Origin: Clavulina sp. PMI_390
Taxonomy: Eukaryota > Basidiomycota > Agaricomycetes > Cantharellales > Hydnaceae
NCBI GenBank assembly: GCA_015039315.1
Contig: WIDE01000045.1
Location: forward strand, 43,667-107,666
DNA length: 64,000 nt
Direction: 5' to 3'
Shown: one piece after another, positions 34,212 to 45,742 of the stretch
Position numbering within the stretch: the first letter of the stretch is position 1
Layout: each line of letters starts with the position of its first letter
Program-made: the position numbers and the translations under genes
Notes under the pieces: generated by a model
The model's database searches: none
Told to the model about the DNA's origin: nothing
What the model saw: only the letters and a program-made list of their open reading frames with translations

Positions 34212-36568
34212 TCATTCGTAATCTATTAGGAGGCGGTAGAGCTTGAACTCATATCGGCCGGAATACCGTTCCCCTACAACCAGAATTCCCACCACAGGAC
34301 TCCACAACACATAATTATGACCTCGAACGAGCAAGGGCTCTGTCATGAATTTTTGGCCACCCTCAGCTGCTACTGAGTGCTTGGCTCCACGGCCAGGCGC
34401 GGCAATCGAGCTTCGAACAAGCACAGGCCGATGCTCCAGTCGTTCTCCGCCCTGGCCATCGCCTTGTTTCGTAGTCAACAGGACGTTGATCTGATCCACA
34501 AGTGGATGGGTCCCCGCATCGAATGATCTGCCCTGCTCGACTATGCAAGGCCATGCTAATGTGATGCAGTGGCGCGTGTCACCCGCCACAGAGCCAGCAT
34601 GTTGGAGGCGTGGCGGGCCCCTACCAGTCACGCGCATCAACGTCCTCTATGAATAGAATGTCAGAATAAACCACCCAGGAGCTGGATGCACTTCATACAT
34701 TGTGTGAGACTATGTTAGTGAGCCGTCGCAGCTTTTGCTGGTGGCGAGCCACCAAGTTATGCCAATCCTTTGCATCCCGAAAAATATCGAGGGTCAAAGG
34801 GCCGATAATTTCTTTGCCCAGGACTAAATGTGGCAGCACTTGCGTGGTTATGCTAGATCTGAAGGTGGGATGTACTCCGGGTGCCTCTGGAGGGTCGGAA
34901 TGGGGGTGAATCTCCTTGGTGACAGGCAGGACAAGTCGGAATTCGGCGTGTTTCAGCCCTGCCGCAGTTTCATCCCACATAGCAAAGAAGTTGTAACGTT
35001 CGGACGTGTTGAATGATAATGAACGGGGCGATCCTATGGGAAATAATGCATCTCCCTCGACCAGCGAAAACGGATCATCAATTATTGAGAGGGGGCCATA
35101 AACCACTCTTTGCCTATAGTCCTCGCCATCTTGAAGGACGTAAAAGAGCCTCTTATATGAATAGGAGAGTACGACATATTCGTCATTGATGACTTCAACA
35201 TATCGGCTCCCTTGAAACTCCTCCTACCCAAGCAGTATATTGAGCACGAGCAGAAGTGATATGAAAGACGAGTCAACTTACTCTCCCTATCCTTAGAAAC
35301 CATATTTTTCCGTTTGTCAGTTTGACAAAGCTCAGAGACCTGTAATGAGACAGGTCGTCTACCTCCTCAAATATTAACCAAGATCCTGACAATTTGACCA
35401 TCGATACGGAGTTCTGTGGGTTCATGTCGAAAGAACCAACAAGTAATGGACCTCTTTGAGGCTCATTACCGTTGCTGAGGAGGGGCTGGAATAGTACAGC
35501 CACGCTTCGTTGGGTGCTGAAGGGCAAGCAGTCAGCCTTGTCAGAGAGTACGCCCCCCAAGAATACAGTGCTGGCGACCACTTACGCGAGGGCAACAATG
35601 AACCCTTCTTCCCCTCGATAGACAAATGGTTCCACATGGTTATCGCGACGGTGAATCTCCGGGTCCTCATTGCGTCTTGACCCTCTGACATCGAGGTGCA
35701 GGATGTAATGCTCCCTCGAATCAACGCTGGGCCGCATGTCGAAGACATGAATGTCGCCATTTAGAAATATAAAGGTAAGTATTTCCCCCCTTGTGCTCAG
35801 ATTCATACCAATCATTGCGGTTTCACTTGGAGGCCCATGACTTCGAGGGACAGGGACGCAAAAAGCTCCATAACCGGGCGAGGCTGCTTCATAAGGGTGT
35901 GCTGGATGCGTAGCGTATTCCAATAGATTTCACGATGGGATAGCTGGGAACCCTCGTACTGCGTCACGCTGGTATGCACACGCCCGGCGTCGCCCTCCAT
36001 TGTTGGGTACACCCATGTGAAGCAAGCGGGAGAGGAAGAGGGAGAGAGTAAGCTTGTTTCGAGACCCCCATAGTCCCCAGAGAACATCGGGCCCTCTCCA
36101 AACGAGGTTGCTGCCAAAGTAAGATCTAAAACTGGGGGAGTGATAAGGGGGAAATCTGACTGGTTGAGAGGTCGCCATCGAAGCAGGGCACAACACCAGA
36201 CGAGGTCCAAGTTGGCCAGCAGCCGTAAGCTCTTATTAGTCTGTTTCGAAAAGATTGGTTGAGTGAGTGCGCAGGTAAAGAAACAAAAGACGAGCGTGCA
36301 CATGGCTGACGGCTACCACATCAAGAGGCTCGAGTTGCCAAGTGAGGATTTCGACAAGCACGTCCTCAGGGCACAACTCCAGCGGCACGAAAAAACTCTT
36401 CTGTTTATTTTGTTCTAATTCTGGGTTAAATCGTGCCGAAACATTAACCTCGCAAGGTTGAGCAACAGGGGGGAGGTCGCTATTCTCTCGCTTGACCCAT
36501 TGAGAACCGTTTTCGGTCCGATCTCGTGATATCTTGCCCTTCTGATAGAGCTTACTTATAAACCCCAT
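34212..36568 (-). pseudogene. F-box/putative beta-propeller family copy C, with a frameshift in exon 2
   Basis: Minus strand, same exon plan: 36568-36302, 36240-35586 and three more exons down to the stop at 34212. The start MGFISKLYQ, the F-box (LELCPEDVLVEILTWQLEP), LVWCCALLRWRPLNQSDF, GEILTFIFLNGDIHVFDM, SVSMVKLSGSWLIFEEV, EVINDEYVVLSYSYKRLFYVL and the C-terminal GDTRHCITLAWP all align with copies A and B. Near 35835-35880 the frame carrying RPVMELFASLSL and the frame carrying PRSHGPPSETAMIGMNLS are different, and no GT/AG pair can join them. Compared with copy B one nucleotide is missing. All other junctions keep phase. Read as a recent pseudogene, unless the base call is wrong. Confidence 0.6.
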
Positions 36569-37420
36569 ATTTAAGGATCATCAGTCTGTGGTGCAAATGG
36601 CTGTTCACGCTTGTGGGAGGGGAGACGATGCAGGTCCATGTTGGTGCTGACGTGCGAACTCCACGCTCTGAATGCGAACACCACCGTTCTCAATATCCAT
36701 CCTCTATGAACACTCGCGCCCGGCAGGTGCTAACGATTTTTTTTGTTCGGTATCGATGAAGATCTGGTGGGTAGTGGGACCTCAGTCAGTCGCTACGACT
36801 CTCCAAGGGAGGGAGCCTTGCTAAAATATTCGTGATGTCATCTCAAGCTTCAACTCATCATAAAAAGCCAGACCATTTCACGTTATAGAACCAAAAGCTG
36901 AAAGATAGTAATTGGGCTCAATTTCTGGTCCCACAACTGAGCTGTCCCCCTTGATTTGTAGCTTTGGCTATCCGCCACAGCACACAGAACCGCACACCAC
37001 ATGACCCAAGGCTTGGTTCCCAATGACCCCTCCAACTTGAGACACAGAGAACCTACCATCGATGTCTGATACCAGCGATTCCGAAACCTTCCCTCGGAGG
37101 TTGAAGAAATAATGTGGTTGCAGAGGTCCCCCAACTGTAGAGTCGATGCTTGGAGAGGCACGTTGATTGCTATCTTGCGGTAGAAGTGAAGGCGTAAACA
37201 ATCGAGGTAGATCTAGAACAACAATACTGAAATTCCACAAAGCTCTTCAGATGACAAAGTGGCACTTACACCAGCGGTCGGGGAGGGGACAAAGATCAGA
37301 TGTTGAGCCTCAAATGCCACGACTATCTGCTTATATAGCATCTTAAACCACTGTAACTGCCCCCTACCAGACCTCTCCTCTGCCTCTCACTCCATTACAG
37401 TCCTTCTCCTTGTTTTTTCA
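36569..37420. other. Divergent intergenic region
   Basis: About 850 nt between copy C (minus) and the 200-residue protein (plus). Open frames on the minus strand at 36883-37240 have no recognisable domain, and no conserved exon set could be built. It includes the TATA-like element at 37332-37338. Confidence 0.45.
37332..37338 (+). promoter_or_regulatory. TATA-like element of the 200-residue protein gene
   Basis: TATATAG on the + strand, 83-89 nt before the ATG at 37421, followed by a C/T-rich leader (CCTCTCCTCTGCCTCTCACT). This is the usual shape of a fungal TATA promoter and suggests the short gene is real. Confidence 0.45.
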
Positions 37421-38023
37421 ATGTCCAACAACGACACCTCCACTCACTCACAACAGATTGCCAATGCCCTCGCTTTAGGCCTTCCACCCGTCCCGTTTGC
37501 CTCTCAGGATCGGCACGGACGCTACATTCTTGGTCCAGACGTTGCTATTATGCAACTTTCCAATGAGAAGGAGTACCTCAAGTATGGCTCTTCTGAACGC
37601 CGAGCCGCTCTAGCTCAGCAAGAGGCATCCTCTAAGCGGGGCGAAACGCAGACGCGCGGTGCCTCTGGAGCGAATAAGCAGCATCAAGATATCCCTATCG
37701 ACCCTCTCCTGCTTCTTATTAGCCCCGGCTCGAGATGCGAACGTACGCCAGTCCCCCGATTCGCGGGTGGTACTCCTTACCAAATGTCGAGCTCCTCAAT
37801 CCGTGCTGTCAATCACGCGAAATTGTCGGCACCCGATACTTGGAGCCCAAACTCGTCCAAAACCACTTCGCCCTCACGATACCCAGTCTCGCCATCCCCC
37901 CAACGAAAGCCAATTTCCTCTCCCTTGATGTCAACCACTAATATTTCCCGAATGTCAGTCGGTAGCCCTATCAAAGGGAAAGCGCTCCAGCAACCAAGCG
38001 TTAGCTCATATTACCTTGTGTGA
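37421..38023 (+). CDS. Uncharacterised Ser/Pro-rich protein of 200 residues
   Basis: One continuous frame from an ATG (MSNNDTSTHSQQIANALALG) to a stop at 38021-38023, with a well-placed TATA-like element and pyrimidine-rich leader upstream. The N-terminal 60 residues, with PPVPFASQDRHGRYILGPDV and MQLSNEKEYLKYGSSERRAA, look partly ordered. The rest is Ser/Pro/Arg-rich (SPSRYPVSPSPQRKPISSP) and probably disordered, with several SP/TP sites that could be phosphorylated by proline-directed kinases. No known domain, signal peptide or membrane segment. I do not recognise the family. Confidence 0.6.
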   Translation: MSNNDTSTHSQQIANALALGLPPVPFASQDRHGRYILGPDVAIMQLSNEKEYLKYGSSERRAALAQQEASSKRGETQTRGASGANKQHQDIPIDPLLLLISPGSRCERTPVPRFAGGTPYQMSSSSIRAVNHAKLSAPDTWSPNSSKTTSPSRYPVSPSPQRKPISSPLMSTTNISRMSVGSPIKGKALQQPSVSSYYLV

Positions 38024-38325
38024 ATTTTTTGGATCATCGCTCTTTCTGTTGTTTCTTGGCCCTTCCTCTCCACCCGGCAGCTGTGCTGTACAGCGAACCT
38101 CTAATTTCTCATTCCATCGAATATACTCTCGTTGTGCATCTTTCCCATCCATACGCCTTGCTGTTCCCTCATTTCTGCCTCTAGGCGCGAATGATTATTA
38201 GATGTATTTACTCAGTTCCTACCATTGCTAGCTGGTCTTGCTTGATTATTCCACCATATGGGATGTGAAAGGTCATTATGCATCGTTATTATGTGCAACT
38301 AAGGTTGAGGGTATGATTGATGGAT
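38024..38325. other. Convergent intergenic region
   Basis: About 300 nt between the 200-residue gene and the 3' end of the F-box/LRR gene. T/C-rich; probably two 3' UTRs. Confidence 0.45.
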
Positions 38326-40056
38326 TTACATGACACTAAACGCCACACCAGGATCAGGCACCGAAAGGGCCAACACGACATTCATCAATAACAAGAACAC
38401 GAACCTCATCGCTTCCGCAACATCCCCCACGAAGCGCACACCATCCAAAATTCGTGTCGTCTCGAGCGTCTCCATCACACTCTTTGCGCTATCGAGGTCG
38501 TAGAAGTAGGAAGCGGCGAGTTCGGCGCCTGTACCTGATGGAGCGACCCACCATTTCTCAAAGGCAATACGAAGGGGTAGGGAAGGAGCGTGGGGCCAAG
38601 GGGAGTATTGGCCATCAAAGGCACAAGATAGGGAAGGTGGAGAGGGGGACTCGTCGGGAGTGCGATGTTTGGAATTCGCATCAACTGAATATGTGACGGA
38701 TTGGCAGGTCCATTGATTAGGGTCTCCTGGGCGAACGAATGATATCGACCGTAGAGAAGGAATATCTTGGCCGACCGCATCGACCGCTAGTCGCTCAAGA
38801 TGGGTCGCCCTCTCCATTGCCTGTTCTCGGAAGACAAAGGTGGTGTAAGGAGTGCGTATTGCGGATGACTCTTCTTCTCTCAGAATAGTGGACGGGAGAA
38901 GGAGTGTGTTCAGTGATTGGAAATGTGTCAAGGCAGGCCCAAGTGCCTAATGAGCGAATATTTCATGTTAGCACAATAAAAGGATGGAATCTAGAGCAGT
39001 TGCTTGCCTTGATCGGAATGAGATGGAATCGATTTCGGAACGAAATGCTATCGTCATAGACACGCGTTCGTAGATCAAGTTCTTCAATATGAGGGGCAAG
39101 TCGTCCGATCACTTGCAGGAGGCGGAGATTGGATTCACCATCTCGCGATCCTCCCCGTTCAGAAGTTTTATCTTCTAATATTGCCTCGTCGAGATCCAGT
39201 GAAGTGGGGGTATACCGCAGGCGGCGCAGTTTGGGGGCTGCCAGTAGTGCCCAAACCAATTCCGCGTTCACGTATGGAGCAAAGCCGCCAGACATGGACA
39301 TGCCGAGGCTCTCGAGGTTTGGGGCGAGTCGCACAAGGAGCTCAATATCCTGGAACCCGTCGAGATCGATGGTCTTCAGGCTAGGAAGTCGGGATATACG
39401 GACGCGCCGTAGTGCATCGCCCATCGCACGACCAATAGGGATACCATAGCAGCCGTTGTTCCTATGTGACATGGCGAACCTGCCCCAACCAGATCGTACG
39501 CCTCGAAGTTCTGCCATTTGCATGCGGAGAGCGCTCAGGCGTGGCATCTGGACCAACAATTTGAGCAGAGTGTCATACAGGGTCGGATTTCCGCTACTCG
39601 AGAAGGCGTTGGCACGCCAGGATTCGAGGAACGCGACGGTCATGAAGATATTTAGATCACTTGATAATAAGAACAAATTCGCGGGCCGTCAGTATGGGCA
39701 AAAACGTACCACTAAGTAGCTGACGATGAATGAACGCACCGAACGTGCTCAAGCACGGCTTTAGATGAGCGAGAGAGTGCCTTTAACTGCGTTTCCGACG
39801 TAATCAGGACCTCTCGATATAAGAGTGGGAGAATTGCCCCTCGGACGCGTCGAGAGACTCGAGAGAGCGCCGCCAAATTTTTAACCTCGATTGCATGCTC
39901 AGCGACTGGGTGGCGATCTGGTAGGTATGTGGCGATTTCTTGCAGCAGTTCAGTGGGAAGAGCGGAAAAACGACCCTCAGGGGTCCGGGGAGCGAAGTGT
40001 TGAATGAAGTAGGACAGCTGCATTCGGTAATGGGGATTGAGCTGAGATCGGCTCAA
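38326..40056 (-). CDS. F-box/leucine-rich repeat protein
   Basis: Three exons on the minus strand: 40056-39740, 39659-39008, 38946-38326. They sum to 1590 nt, or 529 residues. The F-box-like segment begins RFSALPTELLQEIATYLPD and continues through NLAALSRVSRRVRGAILPLLYREVLI at about residues 29-85. Leucine-rich repeats follow, for example LLKLLVQMPRLSALRMQM, LPSLKTIDLDGFQDIELL, LAPNLESLGMSMSG and APHIEELDLRTRV. Such proteins recruit substrates to SCF ubiquitin ligases; the target is unknown. The C-terminus has a hydrophobic stretch (FVFLLLMNVVLALSVP) that might be a membrane or packing helix. The second intron uses a GC donor (AAG|GCAAGC), which is needed to keep the frame across exons 2 and 3. 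Confidence 0.82.
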
Positions 40057-40882
40057 CGTCAGGGACCTTGGAGTACGCGAAAAGGCTGTCAGTGGAGGAT
40101 CAAGGGAGTCAAAAAGTTAAGCATGAGCTCTTTTTGTTCCTTTTGTACAAGGCAACAGAGTGATCAGCCGATACGCAAGGAAATATCAGCTGGACAGGTG
40201 TTCCGCGGAGACGACCTCTCATCTATGAATAGGGGCCCAAACCGGAGCGGTCGGCCCCATTGGTTTCAGCAGATCGAAAGCCACAAGTAGAAGCAAAGAT
40301 TAAGTTTGAATACAATCTCTGGCTCTGACCCTCAGCTTCCGCTGGGGTTTGAGTGAGATCTATCCGCTGGCGATGAGTATGACAGGGCATGATTGAATTG
40401 CTGAAGAAGGCGATGACGAAAAGATCTCTTAGATCCATTTATTTTATTATTGTCTCAGCAATTGGCGCAAGAACAAATGTGGGAGTTCGTAGATAGAGAG
40501 CGTAGGATCCGGGGGACGCTTGTTTGGTCAATACAGTCGGCACAAGTTCATTGGACTTCGCAGCATCCTCGCGTGCTATCTGGTAGTTTCACTGGCTCGT
40601 GATGTTAGCATCTCGGAGCACAGGAAGGATATGATAATCACGATTAGAGATATTATGAATAGTAGTACGAAGTGCAAAAAATACCAAACAGTCCACTCCA
40701 CTAGCTGGTAACACAGGAAGCCTCCAAAAGCATAAAAAAGGAGCAACAACGATGAGCGAAAACGAGAGCATGATAGAATGGAGAATTAAGTGGTCTGAAT
40801 AACCCGAAAAGGAGACAGGACAGAAAAGAAGACGAAAACGTTCACAATCAACAAGGAGCAAGGAGCATCATAGGCACAAACT
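40057..40882. other. Intergenic region upstream of the F-box/LRR gene
   Basis: About 830 nt between the F-box/LRR start and the stop of the kinase gene (both minus). It should hold the F-box/LRR promoter and the kinase 3' UTR. No supported gene. Confidence 0.5.
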
Positions 40883-43800
40883 TCATTCTTCGTCCTCGTC
40901 CTCTTCTTGGATCGGATGCTGTTTGAATGAAGGCTCAGCGGCTGTGCGCACCCCTTGCATCGGCCGCCAACCCCGAGAAGCGGGTGTAATATGAGCACCT
41001 GAAGAAGTGGCAGGCGGCGCCTCGCCGCTGGCCGCCGAAGGCGGACTCGTCTCGGAACCAAGGGCCAATACGGGAGGGGTCGGAGATGTACGTAGCCCTC
41101 CTGCTCTTGGCGGAAGTTCAGGAAGCGCCTTGAGCGCGAGGGGCGCGGAGACGGGACGCAGACGAGTGCCACCATTGCGCGACTTGGAGCCCATAAGGGG
41201 GGGAGGGAGCTCAATCTTGGTACGAAGAGAAGGGGATGATGGGGGATTTCCCGAATTGTTCGATATCCCAGGTGCCAGAAGGTGGCCAAATTGGCCCAGT
41301 CCGCCAACAAAAGGGGACTCTTCATCTTCATCAACCCACTCGTCATCTTCGAAAGGATCCAGCGACTGCCGACCTGAGAACACATCACGCAAATTGCCTT
41401 CTCCGTGTCCTGGGTCTGAGAAGGTCTCCACGGGAGCGTGCTGTGTCACTGAAGCCCAGCTAGGAGGTTCAGCACCCCAAGATTTTTTCCAGCTTGCGCG
41501 ACCCAAAGGCACTCTAGCACTGGGAGCGCCGAAGACATTTCCTTGCTTCGCGACGAACACAGTAGTAGTCGCTGGCTTCCTCTCCCGAGACGGAGTAATG
41601 CTCCTCTCCAGAATCTCACCCAAGTCACTAGCAGTCATCCCAACACCACCCATGCCAGGGATATCAAGAGAGTTATGACGCGAGGAGCGTGTCGACGAAG
41701 CTTGCGAATTGTTCCTGTTGTGAACAAGATGTACCTGTCGCACAACTCGTGATGACGAGCCTGAACCCAAACGACGATGGAACATTGGTGATGCTGTATG
41801 ACGTGCCCGGCTAGAACCAGTAGAACTCTGGGACGGGGACCTCGGACGAGCCGGGTGTGCCCTTGGGGTACGGTTGAAGGAGCGAATAGACGAAGGGCGG
41901 GAGCCAACTTCGCTTGAAGGGGTATGACTGCGTCGGCTGGCATCACTACGCTGCCGGCTAATAAGATGCATGGAATCAGGTGAGAGTGGCTGCGGCAGCA
42001 TGAAGTCGCTGGGTCGTCGTTGCGGGGGTATAGAAGTAACAGACGAACGTCTCGAGTTCACGCTACTGGAACGACGCGAGGAGACGGAAGGACGCTTTCC
42101 ATGGGGACCTGCAACTTGTCGTTTCTTTGTGCCCTTGCGAATCGTAGATTGGGACCGAGCTGGAGTTGATGGTGTCCCGGGGCCATAGGCAGTCATTGGG
42201 GAGGTAGGCTTCGACTTGGCTTTTCCTTTCCCCTTGCCTTTCTTGCGGTCCTCCTGGAACCATAAACGGAAGGTGTCGAAAATGCTGCCCCTGGTACTGC
42301 GGCCCTTCGACTCGCTATTTTCGTCGTAAACAGTATTGAACGATTCCGTTGGTTTATCCTCAACATGAGTGGAAAGGAAGCTTGGGGAAGTGAGCTTGAA
42401 TCGTGCAAGGGCAGGTTGAGGTGTAGAATGAGATGGTGTCCGCAGCACGTTGCCGGTGACAGGTTGCCACGATGAGTCTGGTGACGTTGCGGAAACACTG
42501 TTTGGCTCGGGAGTCCCTTCGCGCTCCTTGCCTTTGCTCACGGGAGGTGGCTTTGTGAGTTTGTTAGAGGCAGAACTTGTAGAGGGGGGAGGAGTGGGAG
42601 AATTTGTATGCGAGTGAACAGACTCAGATGTACGACCCCACGAAAGTTTGCTGGAGGCATTTGAGTGGGTTGCCTCACTACCCTCTACATCCTTTTCTAT
42701 CTCTTTTGACCTCAAAATCTCCTTCATCTTCTCCTCGCTCTTCTTCCGAACCAAGCCCGCAGCGCGTTGCAGCATGCTCACACTCCCACTCCGTTGCTTC
42801 CCGCTCCGCTTATCCTTCCCTGGAGTACCAGGTGTGCTAGGGGCAGATGACAGTGTTGAGCGCGCAGAATCCAAGTCAGCGCCAAGCGTTGCTGTCGAGC
42901 CAGCAGCAGACAACTGATGCGGCGGGGTGCGAGGGGTGGAGAGAGTTTGTGGACTGGGGGTAGGGGGAGTAAAGGCAATCGAGATATCTGGAGGGACCTC
43001 GGGCATGGGTAGAGGATCGATCGCTTTGGCCTTACCCTTTCGATCAGGCTTGGTCGGGAGAACTAGAGTAGGGCTGCCCGAGTGCTGTCGCGGGGGGAAC
43101 TGTAATGAGGGTGGTGGAGGAATTTGGAATGGTGAGTACCTCCCCTCGGTACTCATCGACGCTTCCATCGAGCTTGGTCTATCAAGCATACTTTCGAGGC
43201 TTGCGTCCCCAACGCCGATATTAGACATTCCCAACACGCTCTTGCGCAGTGGGTCATCGAGAGCTTCCAAGGTCTTCCGCCTCTCTTCAGCAATACGTCG
43301 GGCCTCAGCAGCCTCTCGCCGTTCAGCCTTCTTCTTCAGCAGCCACCAAATCGCACCTGTGGAGTCGCATGCGTTGGTAAGCACGCTGTGCACAATTTGG
43401 CCCGTATCGAAGCCGAGAGCACTGAGGCTGCTGAGTAGACTCCTTTCCAAGGGAGTGGAAAATAGCAACGGGGCAGAAGTAGAAAGGAGAGAGTGGTAGT
43501 CTTGCGGACCCATCGGTCTGGCGCCAGCGCCAACAGGGAATGAGGGTTCTGTCGGTGACGTAGGGGCGGATATGTTATTGGAACTAACAGAGCGTCTTTT
43601 GGTTCTCGCCGGGGTACGTGTCGGGAACGCTGAGGGTGGGGGTGGGGGTTTGCCTTTGAGCGAACCGCTTCGCGACAGTGAGGAGCCAGCCTTGCCCTCG
43701 TCCTCCTCAGCCACTTCAGCTACAGGGGCAAAAGCGGTCGAATCGCTTTTCTTGGAAGCAACGCTTAGCTTCGATGCCCGTTGCGTCCGAAGCGAATTTT

Positions 43801-45261
43801 GGGTTGGACCCAGCGTAGATTGGCTGGCGGATCGGCTGACACCCACTCCCAGCAAAGAGGCAGTTTGTTCCAGAGGAAGTAATGGAACTTCTGGCGACGA
43901 CTGGGCATCAGGCGTAGTCACGGAAGTGAGATCTGTATGATCATCTGACGCGCCAGAATGATGAGCCTCAGAAGTCGTAGAAGATGACTCAGAGGCCTCA
44001 CGACTATCATCAGGAATCTGCTCCCTCAAGGCGTCTGTAACCGCAGCCAGATCAATAGATGCGGGAACGACGACTGGGGGAGGCTGAGACTGGGCGTCAG
44101 ATGTAGAAGTCACATCCTGACCACTGGAGTCAAGGTCAAGAGGTGGAGGTGATAAAAGCGGATCATCATCAGTGAACCAAGGATGGTTGAGCATTTGGGG
44201 TATGGTAAGCCGCTCAGATGGAGACGTCCGAAGGATTCCCTTGATGAGATTCCGAGCGTCTGCAAAAACAAACGATTAAGAATTCTATATGGAAACGACC
44301 CAAACAAAACAAAAGCACGCACTTGCACTCAGCCAATCCGATTCTTCGTAAACGCCAGCAATGATTTTGTCCTTCATCACTGTTTCATCATCGTCGTCGA
44401 ACGGGAGGGTTCCAGTGAGAAGGCAATGGAGGATGATCCCTAAGGACCAAATGTCCACCTCTACATTCAAGTTCTGTCAGCGCTTAAGCCGTTGCCAAGT
44501 GGCTACCATCTTGGCTCTCACCAGGTCCAGAGTATTTTTGGCCCAAGAGCATCTCTGGGGCAGCATAGCCGGTCGTTCCACAGAACGTGTCGAGTAGCCT
44601 GCCATGCTCGAACTCGCGCGTGAATCCAAAGTCCCCGAGTTTCACATTGCACCGATCATCCAACAGGACGTTCTCGAGTTTGAGATCCCTGTGGACTGTC
44701 CCGCTTTCATGGACGTAGTGCATTGCGAGACAGAGCTGGCCGAAGATTTTTCGCGTCTCCTCTTCACTAAGGCGGCCCTTCTCCACCAAATAGTCGAATA
44801 ACTCGCCTCCGGAACATAGTTCAGTGACGAGCCATATCGAGCCCTCTGTGGCAAGAACCTCATAGAGCTGAGTGACGTGAGGATGGTGAAGGCGCCGATG
44901 ATGGTGAATCTCGCGTGTCAGCTGTGCCGACATTTCTTTTGGGATCTGCTTGATGGCGACGCGGGTGGATGTCATGCGGTGTGTGCCGATGCGGACCTTT
45001 CCATAAGTCCCTGGATATTGCATAGCACGGTAAGGCCATGTCGATATAGCACACCAAGATGGTGATCAGATAGGAGAGTTCGCGACGAACCTTCACCAAT
45101 CACTTTTCCAAGAGTGTAGTTTCCCAGCATTCGGATTTTGGTGGAAGAAAGCTCTCTCCCAAGCTCCTGATATGCTCTAGAGAGCTACAAAGGAGCATAT
45201 TGCGTCAGGCTCAATTCGCATCGAAAGCCTTACTGATGCGTACCTGAGCACGGTGGTTCAT
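40883..45261 (-). CDS. Serine/threonine kinase, CAMKL group, KIN4-like, with long C-terminal extension
   Basis: Five exons on the minus strand: 45261-45244, 45184-45091, 45010-44522, 44460-44323, 44259-40883. They sum to 1371 residues. The kinase domain spans about residues 29-275: Gly loop GKVIGEGTYGKV, VAIK lysine near 58, catalytic HRDLKLEN with Asp near 136, DFG near 154, activation loop DTFCGTTGYAAPEML, and VDIWSLGIILHCLLTGTLPF. HPWF closes the domain. Near residues 512-560 lies a UBA-like helical stretch with ALGFDTGQIVHSVL and GAIWWLLKKKAER. The remaining ~800 residues are Ser/Pro/Arg-rich and disordered. KIN4-type kinases act in the spindle-position checkpoint and at the cell cortex in yeast; the role here is inferred. 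Divergent from MND1. Confidence 0.88.
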
Positions 45262-45742
45262 GGTCTCCGAGAGGGAGTGGGTATGACGAGCTCGACCCTG
45301 CATGTTTAGGATCGAGCCTGCGAGAAGAGAGAGGCACCGCCTGGCACCTTAGAATAATATGACAGAGTCTAGAGTTCACTGGTTCAGTAAAAGAATGAAG
45401 ACTGGGCACCGGGCGCGCAGATGATTTGATGGACAGTAGTGGTCGAGACGCAGGTCAATTCGAGGCAATAGAGATACAGAAGATAAAGAGGATAGTTATG
45501 CAGCCTTTCAGAGTATTGTAGAGCCCGTCAGGTGACGCAGAGAGCAGTAGATGGCTGGTGAGGTGCTCTCGGGTCAAAAGTGGGGGATGTCACGTGCGCG
45601 ATGTACAAACAAGCCACGCACCTCCTGTGCTGCTTCTGCTCAACATCATCTCCAAGCTCCCCTTCGAGAAGGACATACTGTAGAAGAGAATATGGTACAA
45701 AGAAATGGAGTTCGTTCTGAGAAACTTAGTGATTTTATTCTG
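45262..45742. promoter_or_regulatory. Divergent promoter region, KIN4-like kinase / MND1
   Basis: 481 nt between divergent start codons. It contains CACGTG at 45591-45596, a perfect E-box bound by bHLH factors in fungi, about 150 nt before the MND1 ATG. The site is seen; its use is inferred. An in-frame GTG/ATG-less extension of the MND1 frame runs upstream to 45551 but has no family similarity. Confidence 0.4.

Noticed and set aside
36883..37240. Overlapping minus-strand frames of about 90 codons
   Set aside because: Two frames compete and neither continues into a plausible gene; the region fits a shared upstream region better.
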